Shown here piece after piece: positions 44,801-52,872 of a stretch of DNA of 64,000 nucleotides. The position numbers and the translations under genes are program-made. A model generated the notes under the pieces. It did no database searches. It was given only the letters and a program-made list of their open reading frames with translations, and was not told the DNA's origin. This stretch comes from Methanovulcanius yangii (GTDB taxonomy: Archaea; Halobacteriota; Methanomicrobia; Methanomicrobiales; Methanomicrobiaceae). The stretch covers positions 1,603,780 to 1,667,779 of the forward strand of contig NZ_LTBL01000001.1 in assembly GCF_018687785.1 (NCBI RefSeq), read 5' to 3'. The first letter of the stretch is position 1. The number at the start of each line of letters is the position of its first letter.

Positions 44801-45073
44801 TGGCCAATCAATTACACCGGCTCATTCCCATTGGATGAACAGTTCTATATCAGGAGAATAGACGGCGAAGATACCAACTGGAAAAATATCGGGTCGTTGA
44901 CCGTGCCTATGACCTGTACCGGTGACACGCTGTCGCTGTACACTGCAGATCTCGAAAAAGGGTTGTATGAGGCACGTATCAAGGTCTCATCTGCTGATGC
45001 GGGATATGATGAAGCAGTAGAAATGTTCCCTGTTGGCTATACCCTTGAAGACTACTACATTCTGCTGACCTGA
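41852..45073 (+). CDS. Secreted Big-1/VWA-like surface protein, paralogue C
   Basis: A 1,073-residue third paralogue, more diverged. Signal peptide GALLLFLCVAVVGAAA; Ig/Big-1-like repeats (MKDRYGNVINDETGDTVDFW, TDRFGNGIEDYPVDVSTNMG); VWA-like domain with DRGED (Asp522), GQASAPLRLGL and VLLMQNNYRYFGDP; C-terminal beta domains ending YILLT. The VWA is preceded by YPYLRVETSVSADVVAPGDT as in A and B. ATG 41852 aligns with the starts of the other copies and sits 28 bases after its TATA box; ATGs at 41843 and 41831 are also in frame. Its terminator (CCCC, T9) follows at once. Confidence 0.85.
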   Translation: MGRLSWRAGGALLLFLCVAVVGAAALTAEEIDISPGELTITAGDGGGMIGVEINDGAVTVDRVTFTYLNASSDPSGKLSVTDSANPGPYQTVFSSTKAGDASIKVTVHYRVGDEVQTPIEKEYDHIRVIPDAPYQYIAITREGIVPAGGSTPITVRMKDRYGNVINDETGDTVDFWVSVDGAEFQYESITAQHVAVPFSASGNCTVTFQAPEKAVPVIIRIDPGYGATLERLITIDVVGERVPVALTASVVTVPAYPIPFQCLADGESYFRVNYLVTDRFGNGIEDYPVDVSTNMGESVTIYTAASGYAMMNYGPRTAIGTVTMMATAGGIDAEDLILRFTGGTAEGFEIIVNPSNIPSADTDASVVSSISARVNNIVGTGVAGETVNFKIKTGTITNSTIMTDPVLTYARDDATGPEILTVTTDEEGYATVYLHAGAFPEQGEEGFDPYALGSCIVDVSWNGKTKNTGNITWRNYPYLRVETSVSADVVAPGDTLDVTIHLIGDGNNYQDHGPIDVVICLDRGEDMLISEGLKDRMEIAREAAMILVTGGNNGISFDPDNDRVALITYSDPTTTDDIVFPLGVADILTVPGTFNWKKNVGKDGNKNDDEEYIGNYSGNGNTIYNSYATVDFEFGSEAGANWINLHDVLWKVVPIKKDDSGQASAPLRLGLAKSIQYIEENSGNPEAVKAIVLLMQNNYRYFGDPFAEGPVMTVLPDSNTLAKGGAPYYQFLPNDEYLDNGATVPPQNMVEYAKANGIKIYAIYYPSGGSVSDEAVPKRLAEETGGEYFFAGDEAALEEAFHEISLALLREAGIHTSVDLTFAELPDDVTYTATDLLSYEPYTNVDFFNWTTYPYAAASQEDRLPGFAYVVDQTDMWEATGDYAGNEPGTLQFEVGNVSVKQTWMTQFSLMINASITEPINFTLFAPGSMVEFESGEDVITEIIPAVIVTVMPGLTPQTLFDATIDVDHLNLTDWDASFAYFEWPINYTGSFPLDEQFYIRRIDGEDTNWKNIGSLTVPMTCTGDTLSLYTADLEKGLYEARIKVSSADAGYDEAVEMFPVGYTLEDYYILLT

Positions 45074-45075
45074 TA

Positions 45076-45092
45076 TCCCCTCTTTTTTTTTG
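45076..45092 (+). terminator. T-rich terminator of paralogue C
   Basis: CCCC, TC and then T9 after the stop. Confidence 0.55.
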
Positions 45093-45188
45093 GATAACAA
45101 ACTCACACCACGCATCATCAATATCTGACCTTACAACTCCCCCCGGTGGCTATCCTTATATTTCAGCAAGGCATGAATGAGTGCTATT

Positions 45189-46367
45189 ATGAAACACATC
45201 CTCCCCCTCCTGCTGCTGCTCCTCTGCTGCATCGCAGCCACCCCTGCGGCAGGAATGAACATCACCTCCGGGAACACCATCGTCATCAACACCACGACCG
45301 ATGACGACATCCTCTCCGGGGCCAACACCCTTATCATCAACGCTCCTGTAAAGAGCGTCACCTGGGCGGGGACGACACTTATCGTCAACGCTCCCGTCGA
45401 GACGAACATCATTGCAGCGGGAGAAACCGTCACCCTCAATGCACCCGTCGGGGCGGACATCATGGTCGCCGCAGGCCGACTCACCACAGAGGATGATATC
45501 GGCGGCAAGGCGATGATCATCGCCGATACAACGGTGTTTGGCGGCAATGCCACCAATGTGATGGTAACCGCCTCCACAGTCACCCTCGGGCCCGAGGCTG
45601 TCATCAGCCATGACATGATGGTCTCCGCCGAGTCCTACGATGAACAGGGCACGGTCCTGGGGACCACTTCGTTCGACCGGCAGGACCCGTTCGACTTCAC
45701 CCTCTTCGCCGCGATGATGGGATTTCTCTTCCTCGTCATCAGGATCCTCTGCCTCATCGGCATCTTCCTCCTCGGCCTCGTCCTCATCGCCGTCGCCGGT
45801 GACCATGTCCGTGCTGCGGCGACGCCGATGTCCACCCCCGGAGGTGCGCTGCTCTCCTTTGTGACGGGCCTTGCAGGGGCCATCGTCGCAGGCTTGCTCC
45901 TCTTCCTCCTTGCCCTCACGGTATTCGGGATTCCGATCGCGATCCTCCTCTCCTGCCTCCTCATCCTCGCCCTTCTTGCCGCCGTCCCCGTCGCCGCATG
46001 GTGCACGGGCCGGTGGGTGATGACCCTTGCCGGAGACGAGGTCCCGGAAAAGGGCACCCGCCCGATGTACGTTCCCTTCACCGTCGGCTACGTCATCCTC
46101 ACCATCCTCTTCCTCCTTCCGTGGGGCATCGGCATCATCATCCAGTGCATTACGGTTCTCACCGGATTCGGCGCCATCCTCCAGATATGCTATGAGGAGT
46201 ACAACCAGCGCAGGGATGCCAAAAAGGGAACAGAAACAGAAGGTGCAACGGCCGCAGGTCCAACCGATACCACCACGGATACCGGTACGGACACCTACGA
46301 AGAATCCAAACCCGCCATCGACGCCGAACTGGAACGCGAGATCGAAGACGCCGCAGAAGAGGACTGA
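45189..46367 (+). CDS. Bactofilin-like polymer-forming domain with membrane domain
   Basis: A 392-residue exported membrane protein. After a signal peptide (ILPLLLLLLCCIAATPAAG) residues about 25-140 form regular short beta repeats (NTLIINAPVKSVTWAGTTLI, VNAPVETNIIAAGETVTLNA, PVGADIMVAAGRLTTEDDIG) like a bactofilin/polymer-forming beta-helix. Four to six hydrophobic helices follow (FLFLVIRILCLIGIFLLGLV; AIVAGLLLFLLALTVFGIPI), and the tail is acidic. Related proteins occur in many archaea; the role may be envelope scaffolding. The TATA CCTTATATTTC at 45154-45164 fits a leaderless start at ATG 45189; ATG 45177 is in frame. Confidence 0.75.
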   Translation: MKHILPLLLLLLCCIAATPAAGMNITSGNTIVINTTTDDDILSGANTLIINAPVKSVTWAGTTLIVNAPVETNIIAAGETVTLNAPVGADIMVAAGRLTTEDDIGGKAMIIADTTVFGGNATNVMVTASTVTLGPEAVISHDMMVSAESYDEQGTVLGTTSFDRQDPFDFTLFAAMMGFLFLVIRILCLIGIFLLGLVLIAVAGDHVRAAATPMSTPGGALLSFVTGLAGAIVAGLLLFLLALTVFGIPIAILLSCLLILALLAAVPVAAWCTGRWVMTLAGDEVPEKGTRPMYVPFTVGYVILTILFLLPWGIGIIIQCITVLTGFGAILQICYEEYNQRRDAKKGTETEGATAAGPTDTTTDTGTDTYEESKPAIDAELEREIEDAAEED

Positions 46368-46513
46368 GCAAGGCAAATACTTCGCCACGTAATGGGTTCA
46401 CGACGAAATCACTTCAAAGTCCTTTCCGGGAAATATCCGGAAATTTCAATTTTTTGCCACCTCCCAGAGTAATTACGTAGTGCACACTTCTTCCAAAGGG
46501 GCTTTTCGCAATT

Positions 46514-46555
46514 CCCCCTCCCGCTCCGGGAGGAGTCAGGGGGAGGGGATTTTCT
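46514..46555. terminator. GC-rich hairpin between convergent genes
   Basis: CTCCCG/CGGGAG hairpin inside a larger CCCCCTCCC...GGGGGAGGGG inverted repeat, followed by ATTTT. It lies between the bactofilin-like gene and the oppositely oriented RND gene and could terminate both. Confidence 0.5.
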
Positions 46556-46644
46556 GGAGAAAATAACCCAGGCAACGATGCAATAAAAAGGGAATGATTT
46601 TTACAGAGAGATCGGATTCTATTCGATATTCAACCCTATTTCTC

Positions 46645-48900
46645 TCAATGCCCTACAGCTGCATTCTCGTTCTTCGCATGGTGATCCCGGTACCTGCAGG
46701 TGAGCGAGAGCACCGCAGGCATCACGAGGATTGCTCCTATGAGCGAGAAGCCCACGGTGAGCACCGTCACCAGCCCGAAGTTGGACATGATGGGGAAATC
46801 CGAGAGCGTGAGCGCCGAGAAGCCGAAGACCGTCGTCAGCCCTGAGATGGTGATCGCCGTTCCTATCTTCTGGATGGCCGTCTGAATGGCCTCAGTGCAC
46901 CCGCAACCCCGTTCCCGTTCCTCATCATACCGTTCCATGATGAGGATCGTATACTCGGAGGCGATACCGATGGACATCGCCCCGAGAGTCGCCGTCAGGA
47001 GGTTGTACTGGAGGCCGAGGACATACATGATGACCGTGTTCCACCCGATGATCATGATGATGGGAATCATCGGCGTGATGGCCGCGACACGCCGGTAGAC
47101 CAGGATCAAAAAGCCTGTTATGAGGATGAACCCAAGGATGTTCATCCCGGCCTTGGACTCGGTGATATCACTGATCATACCGGTGAACATCACGATCTGC
47201 CCGCTGAAGACCGCTGTTACGCCTGCAGGCGGTTCTCTCCAGTCAAGGTCGCTTTCGAGCTTGCTTACCACCCCGTCGGCTTCGGACATCGAGATATCGA
47301 TCATCGAAAACTGTATCACCGCCTCGGTGCCGCCGGTCAGGTATCCCTCCCGCGTGTCTTCGGGAATGAGGGCAAGCGCCTCCTCGATTGCGACCTTGTC
47401 CGTCGGGAGCGTTCCTCCGTTTGCCGCCGTCAGAAGGGTTGCAATACTCGTTGCTCCGGTGATTTCGTCATTGTGGTCCGTCGCATAGTTCCCGAACTCA
47501 TCCATCCATTGAAGGACATCGGGGGCGAGGACATCATTAGAACGGACGATAAGCGGGAGGGACGAGGTCGACCCGACGACATCCCCAAGTTTTGACATGC
47601 TCACCATCGCGGGCATATCCTGCGGCACCATCGACTCCTCGTCGGTGCTGATGATCACCTCGCTGTCGAGCGGGATGCCGAGCACCGCAACGCACCCGAG
47701 CAGGAGGAGAATGGGAACCGGGTTGTTCGCGATCTTCCCGGCAACGCTTCCGAGCGCCATATCGTAGCGCTCCATCATGCCGGGGCCCGACTTCTTCCCT
47801 TTCGAGCGCACCTCACGTGATTCCAGTGGGCGGTACTGGACCAGCGTTCCGAAGGTCGGAATGACCACAAGGGCGGAGAGGTAGCAGCAGGCGACACCGA
47901 TGATACATATAACGCCGAAATCAACAACCATGGGAAAGGGAGCTATACTCAGCGCAAAGAATCCAAGACACGTGGCACCCAGCGCAACCATCACCGCAGG
48001 ACCCGACTGGGTGATCGTGGTGGTGACCGCATCCCTGATGGACCCTTTTCTGACCTCCTCGTCAAAACGCGTCTGGAACTGGATGGCGTAGTCGATCCCG
48101 ATACCGATCATCACCGGGAAGGCGGCCATCACGACCATCGAGAGCGGGGTTTTACTCCAGCCCATCACCCCGAAACTGAGGATGACGCCCATCACGACGA
48201 TCGCGACAGGGAGGAACCGGTACCGGACGTTGCCGAAGAGAAGCCCCATCGCAACGACCATGAGGAGAAGGGCAAGCCCTATCAGCATACCGGTGGAGGT
48301 GCCCATCTCCTCCTGCATCTCCTCGGCAAAGGCCGGGGAGCCCGTGACGGTAACCGTTACTCCCGGTGGCTGGGGAATCGCGTCGATGATGACCTTGATA
48401 TTCTGCAGGACGGCGGACTGGACCTCCTCCGAAAGTCCCGCTTCAAGATCCGCCCCCACAAGTGTCATCATCCCGGTCTGCCCGTTCGCGGTCAGCATAT
48501 TCGGCTGTTCTTCGACGATTGCCTGAATCTCCGCTGCACTGCCGGGAATGGTTCCACCGTTTGCCGCCTTCACCACATCGGCGACGCTGTATACCGACGT
48601 GATATGCTGTTCATTTGAGATATCCGCCGTGACGGTATCAAGATACGCGAGTACCTCCGGATCGTAGAGGTTCTCCCCCTCGACCATGAGGAAGATCATA
48701 TCGCTCCCGTAGGTGTTTTCGTACTGGTAGATGAGCGACCCTTCGGGAGTGGTGATATCGATGTAGGTCTCTGTTCCGGTCGCCATCGTCACCATGGTCG
48801 CCCCGTAAAGGCCGAAGACCATGATTACCACGATGGTCGCCGCAACGGTCTTCGGATGGTTGTTGATGGTATCGGCGAGGGCTGCAAATATGGATTTCAA
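46645..48900 (-). CDS. RND superfamily (HAE3/MMPL) transporter
   Basis: A 751-residue membrane protein with the doubled RND layout: TM1, large extracytoplasmic loop, TM2-6, then a repeat. Typical segments are VVMAAFPVMIGIGIDYAIQF and ATLGAMSIGIASEYTILIME, the TM4-type motifs with acidic residues, and QSGPAVMVALGATCLGFFAL and ISGLTTVFGFSALTLSDFPI. This is the hydrophobe/amphiphile efflux-3 group, which in archaea may move hopanoid-like lipids or drugs. GGAGACA precedes the ATG at 48900. The divergent promoter region is shared with the MFS gene. Confidence 0.92.
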   Translation of the reverse strand: MKSIFAALADTINNHPKTVAATIVVIMVFGLYGATMVTMATGTETYIDITTPEGSLIYQYENTYGSDMIFLMVEGENLYDPEVLAYLDTVTADISNEQHITSVYSVADVVKAANGGTIPGSAAEIQAIVEEQPNMLTANGQTGMMTLVGADLEAGLSEEVQSAVLQNIKVIIDAIPQPPGVTVTVTGSPAFAEEMQEEMGTSTGMLIGLALLLMVVAMGLLFGNVRYRFLPVAIVVMGVILSFGVMGWSKTPLSMVVMAAFPVMIGIGIDYAIQFQTRFDEEVRKGSIRDAVTTTITQSGPAVMVALGATCLGFFALSIAPFPMVVDFGVICIIGVACCYLSALVVIPTFGTLVQYRPLESREVRSKGKKSGPGMMERYDMALGSVAGKIANNPVPILLLLGCVAVLGIPLDSEVIISTDEESMVPQDMPAMVSMSKLGDVVGSTSSLPLIVRSNDVLAPDVLQWMDEFGNYATDHNDEITGATSIATLLTAANGGTLPTDKVAIEEALALIPEDTREGYLTGGTEAVIQFSMIDISMSEADGVVSKLESDLDWREPPAGVTAVFSGQIVMFTGMISDITESKAGMNILGFILITGFLILVYRRVAAITPMIPIIMIIGWNTVIMYVLGLQYNLLTATLGAMSIGIASEYTILIMERYDEERERGCGCTEAIQTAIQKIGTAITISGLTTVFGFSALTLSDFPIMSNFGLVTVLTVGFSLIGAILVMPAVLSLTCRYRDHHAKNENAAVGH

Positions 48901-49319
48901 GATAGTGTCTCCAATAATTCTTTGTATTCTGGTTATGCTGTGAACTCGTTTCCGAAGTGTTCCGGTCAGCAGCTGCTGGTTGCTTCTATTTGTCCCGTGT
49001 CATTGACACGCCATGCCGTCTCCCACGCACCCCGTGGAAAGGCATATTCCGACACTTGCTGGAGACAATGTTGCCGCGGCGGAGTAATAATATTATTACA
49101 ACCCCTAAAGTTGCATCCATATATCCAGGGGTGTTTCGTGCTGTGGCAGGATCTGCTGCGCATCTGCCATTCGTGGATCGAACGCAGAAAAAACGTTCCA
49201 GCCCATTATCGTCTCCGCAGACTCCTTGTGCAGCGCCGGGAATACTTCGACCCTGCAACATCCATCGCATGACCGAATGTTCTTCCCGTGGCGGAATATA
49301 CCCTATAGCAGAAACGTCC
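48901..49319. promoter_or_regulatory. Divergent RND/MFS region with two perfect palindromes
   Basis: Contains CGTGTCA-T-TGACACG (48996-49010) and GTAATAAT/ATTATTAC (49084-49099). The second is a perfect 16-bp dyad in an AT-rich island. GGAATATACCC near 49293-49303 is a TATA-like element about 25 bases before the MFS start. These could be operators for one or both transporters. Confidence 0.5.
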
Positions 49320-50729
49320 ATGGTACCCGCCGCCACCCCTTCCGTCCTCTCCAGAAGATGCCTTGCCGCCCTTCTCCTGACGACCTGCCTTTCGTCCTTT
49401 GCCACCCCCTATATCTCCTCCGGTGTCCAGATTGCCCTGCCCGTCATCGCGGCGGAGTATGGTGTCAGCGCGACGCTCATCGGGTGGGTACCGACCGCGT
49501 TTCTCCTCCCGTACGCCATCTTTCTCCTCCCGTTCGGGAAGATCGCCGACACCTGGGGACGGCGGAGGATCTTCCTCGGCGGCACCGCGACGATGACGGC
49601 AGGCATTGCAATCGCAGGCCTCGCACCCGGATTCTGGTTCATCCTTTTCGGGATGGCGGTGGCGGGATTCGGGAGCGCCATGACCTTTGCAACATCCGTC
49701 CCGCTTCTCACCACCAACTACCCGCTCCGGGAGCGTGGCAAGGTGATCGGCATCAATACGGCGGTCGTCTATATCGGCCTCTCCTCCGGTCCGTTCATCG
49801 GCGGCATCCTTACCGACGCCTTCGGATGGCGGGCCCTCTACATCGCAGCCGTCCCGGCGGCGCTCGCCGCCCTTGCAGCGGGCGCACTCTTCGTACCCCG
49901 TGATCCCGGGCAGAAGCACGAACAGACCCTTCGTTTCGATGGGTACGGAACAGCCGTCTATGCAGCGGGGCTCATCCTGCTCATCATCGGTGCCTCGCGT
50001 CTCCCCGAACTCTGGGCGGCAGCCCTGGTGGTTGCAGGAACGGCAGCCATTGCCGGCTTTCTCGCATGGGAGGGAAGGACTGCAAACCCAATCTTTCCCG
50101 TGCGGACATTCGTGGGAAACCGCCCCTTCACCTACTCGAATGTCGCAGCCCTCATCAACTACTCTTCCACGTATGCAATCACGTTCCTCCTCTCGATGTA
50201 CCTCTATCACATCCAGGGATTTTCGACAGCGGCCGCCGGCACCGTCCTCGTCGCCCAGCCGGTGATGATGGCGATCACCACCCCGCTTGCCGGCCGCCTC
50301 TCGGACCGCATCGAACCCCGGCTTCTTGCCACCGCAGGAATGGCCATCGTCGCCGCCGGGCTCTTTGCACTCGCCTTTGTCGGATGGGACACCCCGGTTG
50401 CGGCGGTAGTGGCCATCCTCCTCTTCCTCGGATTCGGCTATGGCGTCTTCTCCTCGCCGAACATGAACTCGATCATGAGTTCGGTGGCGGATTCGCGGGC
50501 GGGCATCGCCTCGGCGACCGCCGGGACGATGCGGGTCCTTGGGCAGATCGCCTCCATGGCAATTGCGATGACCGCCTTCTCCGTCGTCATCGGAACCGTC
50601 GTCATCTCCCCGGAGGTGGCGGATCAGCTGCTCCGGGCAATCTCCGCCTCATTCGTCGTCTTCGGCTGCCTCTGTACGGTCGGCATCTGGTTCTCCTATG
50701 CCCGTGGAGATCTCCGGCCGAAGACCTGA
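49320..50729 (+). CDS. MFS transporter (DHA2-type, 14 TM)
   Basis: A 469-residue major facilitator of the DHA2 drug:H+ antiporter type with about fourteen hydrophobic segments. The first helix region is CLSSFATPYISSGVQIALPV; FLLPFGKIADTWGRRRIFLG is the conserved loop 2-3 motif; NTAVVYIGLSSGPFIGGILT matches motif C (gxxxGPxxGG) of drug exporters; RPFTYSNVAALINYSSTYAI follows mid-protein. ATG 49320 suits a leaderless mRNA from the TATA near 49298; the frame is open to ATG 49269 and further. It is divergent from the RND gene. Confidence 0.9.
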   Translation: MVPAATPSVLSRRCLAALLLTTCLSSFATPYISSGVQIALPVIAAEYGVSATLIGWVPTAFLLPYAIFLLPFGKIADTWGRRRIFLGGTATMTAGIAIAGLAPGFWFILFGMAVAGFGSAMTFATSVPLLTTNYPLRERGKVIGINTAVVYIGLSSGPFIGGILTDAFGWRALYIAAVPAALAALAAGALFVPRDPGQKHEQTLRFDGYGTAVYAAGLILLIIGASRLPELWAAALVVAGTAAIAGFLAWEGRTANPIFPVRTFVGNRPFTYSNVAALINYSSTYAITFLLSMYLYHIQGFSTAAAGTVLVAQPVMMAITTPLAGRLSDRIEPRLLATAGMAIVAAGLFALAFVGWDTPVAAVVAILLFLGFGYGVFSSPNMNSIMSSVADSRAGIASATAGTMRVLGQIASMAIAMTAFSVVIGTVVISPEVADQLLRAISASFVVFGCLCTVGIWFSYARGDLRPKT

Positions 50730-50892
50730 AGAGCAGAACCCGATCCGATCAATATTTTCCTGTTTTCGCGCTCTCCGGGATGTATCAGGATTTTGCATTT
50801 TTCATGACCTCCAGCCTTGGCACGACGGCGCTGAGCGATTCCCCCGCATATCCTTCCTGCGATCTCCTCACGTGACGTTAGAAATAAATAAC

Positions 50893-50918
50893 ATTGTGTT
50901 ATAATTACATAACATAAT
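50893..50918. promoter_or_regulatory. Inverted repeat over the DUF2178/XRE promoter
   Basis: ATTGTGTTAT and ATAACATAAT around six bases, ten paired positions with one mismatch. It overlaps the TATA region (GTTATAATTA) about 45 bases ahead of the start, suitable for repression by the XRE protein encoded in the same operon. Confidence 0.55.
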
Positions 50919-50947
50919 ATGGGAAATACCTCACATATGGAGGAACC

Positions 50948-51340
50948 ATGACAGAACGTAACTACATGCTCAAGAACTGGATGGGCATCGCGCTCATCAT
51001 TGCCGGCGCTCTCATGCTCCTGTTCGTATCGTCGCTTTCGATGATGGGCAACATCCTGCTCAGTATGGGTGCCGCCATCATCTTCATCGTCTTCGTCCAG
51101 CGCAGGTGGCGAAAGGAACCCGACATCCAGGACGAGCGGACGAAGAAGATCGGGGCTCACGGCCTCTCATGGTCATGGCTGCTGACGCTAATGCTGATGT
51201 GCGTGCTCTATCTCCTCACTGCCGGACAGGTGATCAATCCGGACCCCGGCCTCCTCCTCGTCGGTCTGATGCTCTTTCTGGGGGTCAGCGGCCGCCTCTG
51301 CCAGGTCTACTTCTACCGGAAGGGAGACATCGGGTACTGA
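50948..51340 (+). CDS. DUF2178 family membrane protein
   Basis: A 130-residue membrane protein with four predicted helices in two pairs ([80 protein letters not shown]) joined by the conserved [20 protein letters not shown] loop of DUF2178. Such genes are typically next to a small XRE regulator, as here (24 bases). TATGGAGGAACC gives a good ribosome binding site. The function is unknown. Confidence 0.85.
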   Translation: MTERNYMLKNWMGIALIIAGALMLLFVSSLSMMGNILLSMGAAIIFIVFVQRRWRKEPDIQDERTKKIGAHGLSWSWLLTLMLMCVLYLLTAGQVINPDPGLLLVGLMLFLGVSGRLCQVYFYRKGDIGY

Positions 51341-51363
51341 CCGGTGGTCGGGAGCAGAGGGAT

Positions 51364-51588
51364 ATGCAGACAAAAATGAAGGAATTTCGTGCCCGGCACG
51401 GCATCACCCAGGCCGATCTTGCAGACCGCGTGGGGGTCCGGCGCGAGACGATCGTCCATCTCGAGAAGGGAACCTACACCCCCTCCCTGCGCCTCGCATG
51501 GCAGATTGCTTGCGAACTGGAGACGACGGTGGACGAGCTCTTCAGCTTCGATGACGAAGTCCCGCAGAATGGACAGAAGAAAGAATAG
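51364..51588 (+). CDS. XRE-family helix-turn-helix regulator
   Basis: A 74-residue Cro/C1-type HTH protein: [40 protein letters not shown], then [18 protein letters not shown]. It matches the short YozG-like regulators that accompany DUF2178 or similar membrane proteins. In-frame ATGs occur at 51364 and 51376. Likely represses its own operon through the inverted repeat at 50893-50918. Confidence 0.9.
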   Translation: MQTKMKEFRARHGITQADLADRVGVRRETIVHLEKGTYTPSLRLAWQIACELETTVDELFSFDDEVPQNGQKKE

Positions 51589-51663
51589 AGCGGGGATCTG
51601 CATCCGGGTTGGCAGCCGGAACCCTAAGAGATGATCGATCCCGCTGCACTGCGGCGGTTCCTA

Positions 51664-52503
51664 CTACTTTTTTGCCGCCCGTATCTTTACCGAGGCGATG
51701 GCATCGCCGATACGGGCAACCTCTTCCTTCGTGAGGGTCAGTCCCTCGATGAGCTCCTCTCCGGGGGTACAGCAGCCGGTCTGTTCGAGGGGATACGGCC
51801 GGGATTCGAGGATCTCGATCTCATGGAATCCCGCCTTCTCCAGGAGGCGGATGTACTCCTCCTGTTCAACGGCCCCGGCGATGCATCCTGCGTACATCGC
51901 CGCCGATCCCCGCACCTCGTCGGGAAGAACGCCCGTCACGACGATATCCGAGATCATGAGGCTGGCCCCGTTTCTTAGGACGCGATAGGCCTCGCGGAAG
52001 ACCTGTTCCTTGTCCGGAGAGAGGTTGATGACGCAGTTGGAGATGACGAGGTCGATCGATTCGTCCTCTACCGGGAGGTGCTCGATCTCTCCGAGCCGGA
52101 ATTCCACCTGCGATAACCCGGCGATCTCCGCATTCTTGCGGGCCCGGGCCACCATCTCGTGGGTCATGTCAACCCCTATCACATGGCCCTTTGGTCCGAC
52201 CCGGTAGGCGGCAAGGAAACAGTCGAACCCCGCTCCCGACCCGAGGTCGAGGACCGTCTCCCCGCCCTTCAGGGCAGCAAGGGCGAGCGGGTTGCCACAC
52301 CCGAGACCGAGATGGGCGCCTTCGGGGACCTTTTCGAGCTCCTCCTCGCTGTACCCGAGGGCGTCGGCGATGGCGTCGAGGTCCGGCCCGCCGCAGCAGC
52401 AGCCGCATTCATTCCCGGCGACCGCCGCATATTTCTCCCGCACCGTATCCCTAATCCCCTTTTCGTCTTCCGGAATTCCTGTATCTGCTGGTCGTTTGGT
52501 CAC
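51664..52503 (-). CDS. arsM: Arsenite S-adenosylmethionine methyltransferase
   Basis: A 279-residue SAM-dependent methyltransferase of the ArsM type. SAM motif I is VLDLGSGAGFDCFLAA. The N-terminal cysteine cluster ECGCCCGG, the cysteines in SNCVINLSPDK and MYAGCIAGA match the arsenic-binding residues of ArsM, and HLGLGCGNP is also conserved. It methylates trivalent arsenic to volatile or less toxic forms. The start is GTG 52503, about 25 bases from the minus-strand TATA GGTATATTCGG, so the mRNA may be leaderless. No arsR or arsB was seen nearby. Confidence 0.92.
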   Translation of the reverse strand: MTKRPADTGIPEDEKGIRDTVREKYAAVAGNECGCCCGGPDLDAIADALGYSEEELEKVPEGAHLGLGCGNPLALAALKGGETVLDLGSGAGFDCFLAAYRVGPKGHVIGVDMTHEMVARARKNAEIAGLSQVEFRLGEIEHLPVEDESIDLVISNCVINLSPDKEQVFREAYRVLRNGASLMISDIVVTGVLPDEVRGSAAMYAGCIAGAVEQEEYIRLLEKAGFHEIEILESRPYPLEQTGCCTPGEELIEGLTLTKEEVARIGDAIASVKIRAAKK

Positions 52504-52872
52504 CTTCGCACCTCATTCCCCGAATATACCAGCATTTGATTGGCGCATGACACAAAGAATATTATGCAGGATGACGGAAGAGCACCCCGGATGCGAACGG
52601 TCTTCTCCCGGAGCATCACTTCGACAGAGGCATAATACGCAGCAAACAATCGTACATACGACGCCCATGCAATGCACTGCCCTCTTCACGGTGACACCGA
52701 CCCGCACAACACAGTTTCACCCTGCAGGAGAATTCTTCTTCAGCCTGTCCCGGAAACATCCTGGCATGGCTATCGCCGGCAGCACGGAACCCTCGTTTTT
52801 TTCCTGTTGTCCCTCCGGCAATCCCGTCCTCCCTGTCGCCACGACACCGCCCTTCCTCCCGGAGGGATACAA
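52504..52872. other. Divergent region between arsM and sbcD
   Basis: Holds the arsM promoter near 52520-52535. The sbcD frame stays open back to 52672, but the added residues look non-coding. No other gene is supported. Confidence 0.4.

Noticed and set aside
48957-49319. N-terminal extension of the MFS transporter
   Set aside because: The extra residues are not membrane-protein-like, cover the palindromes and TATA-like element, and have no ribosome binding site.
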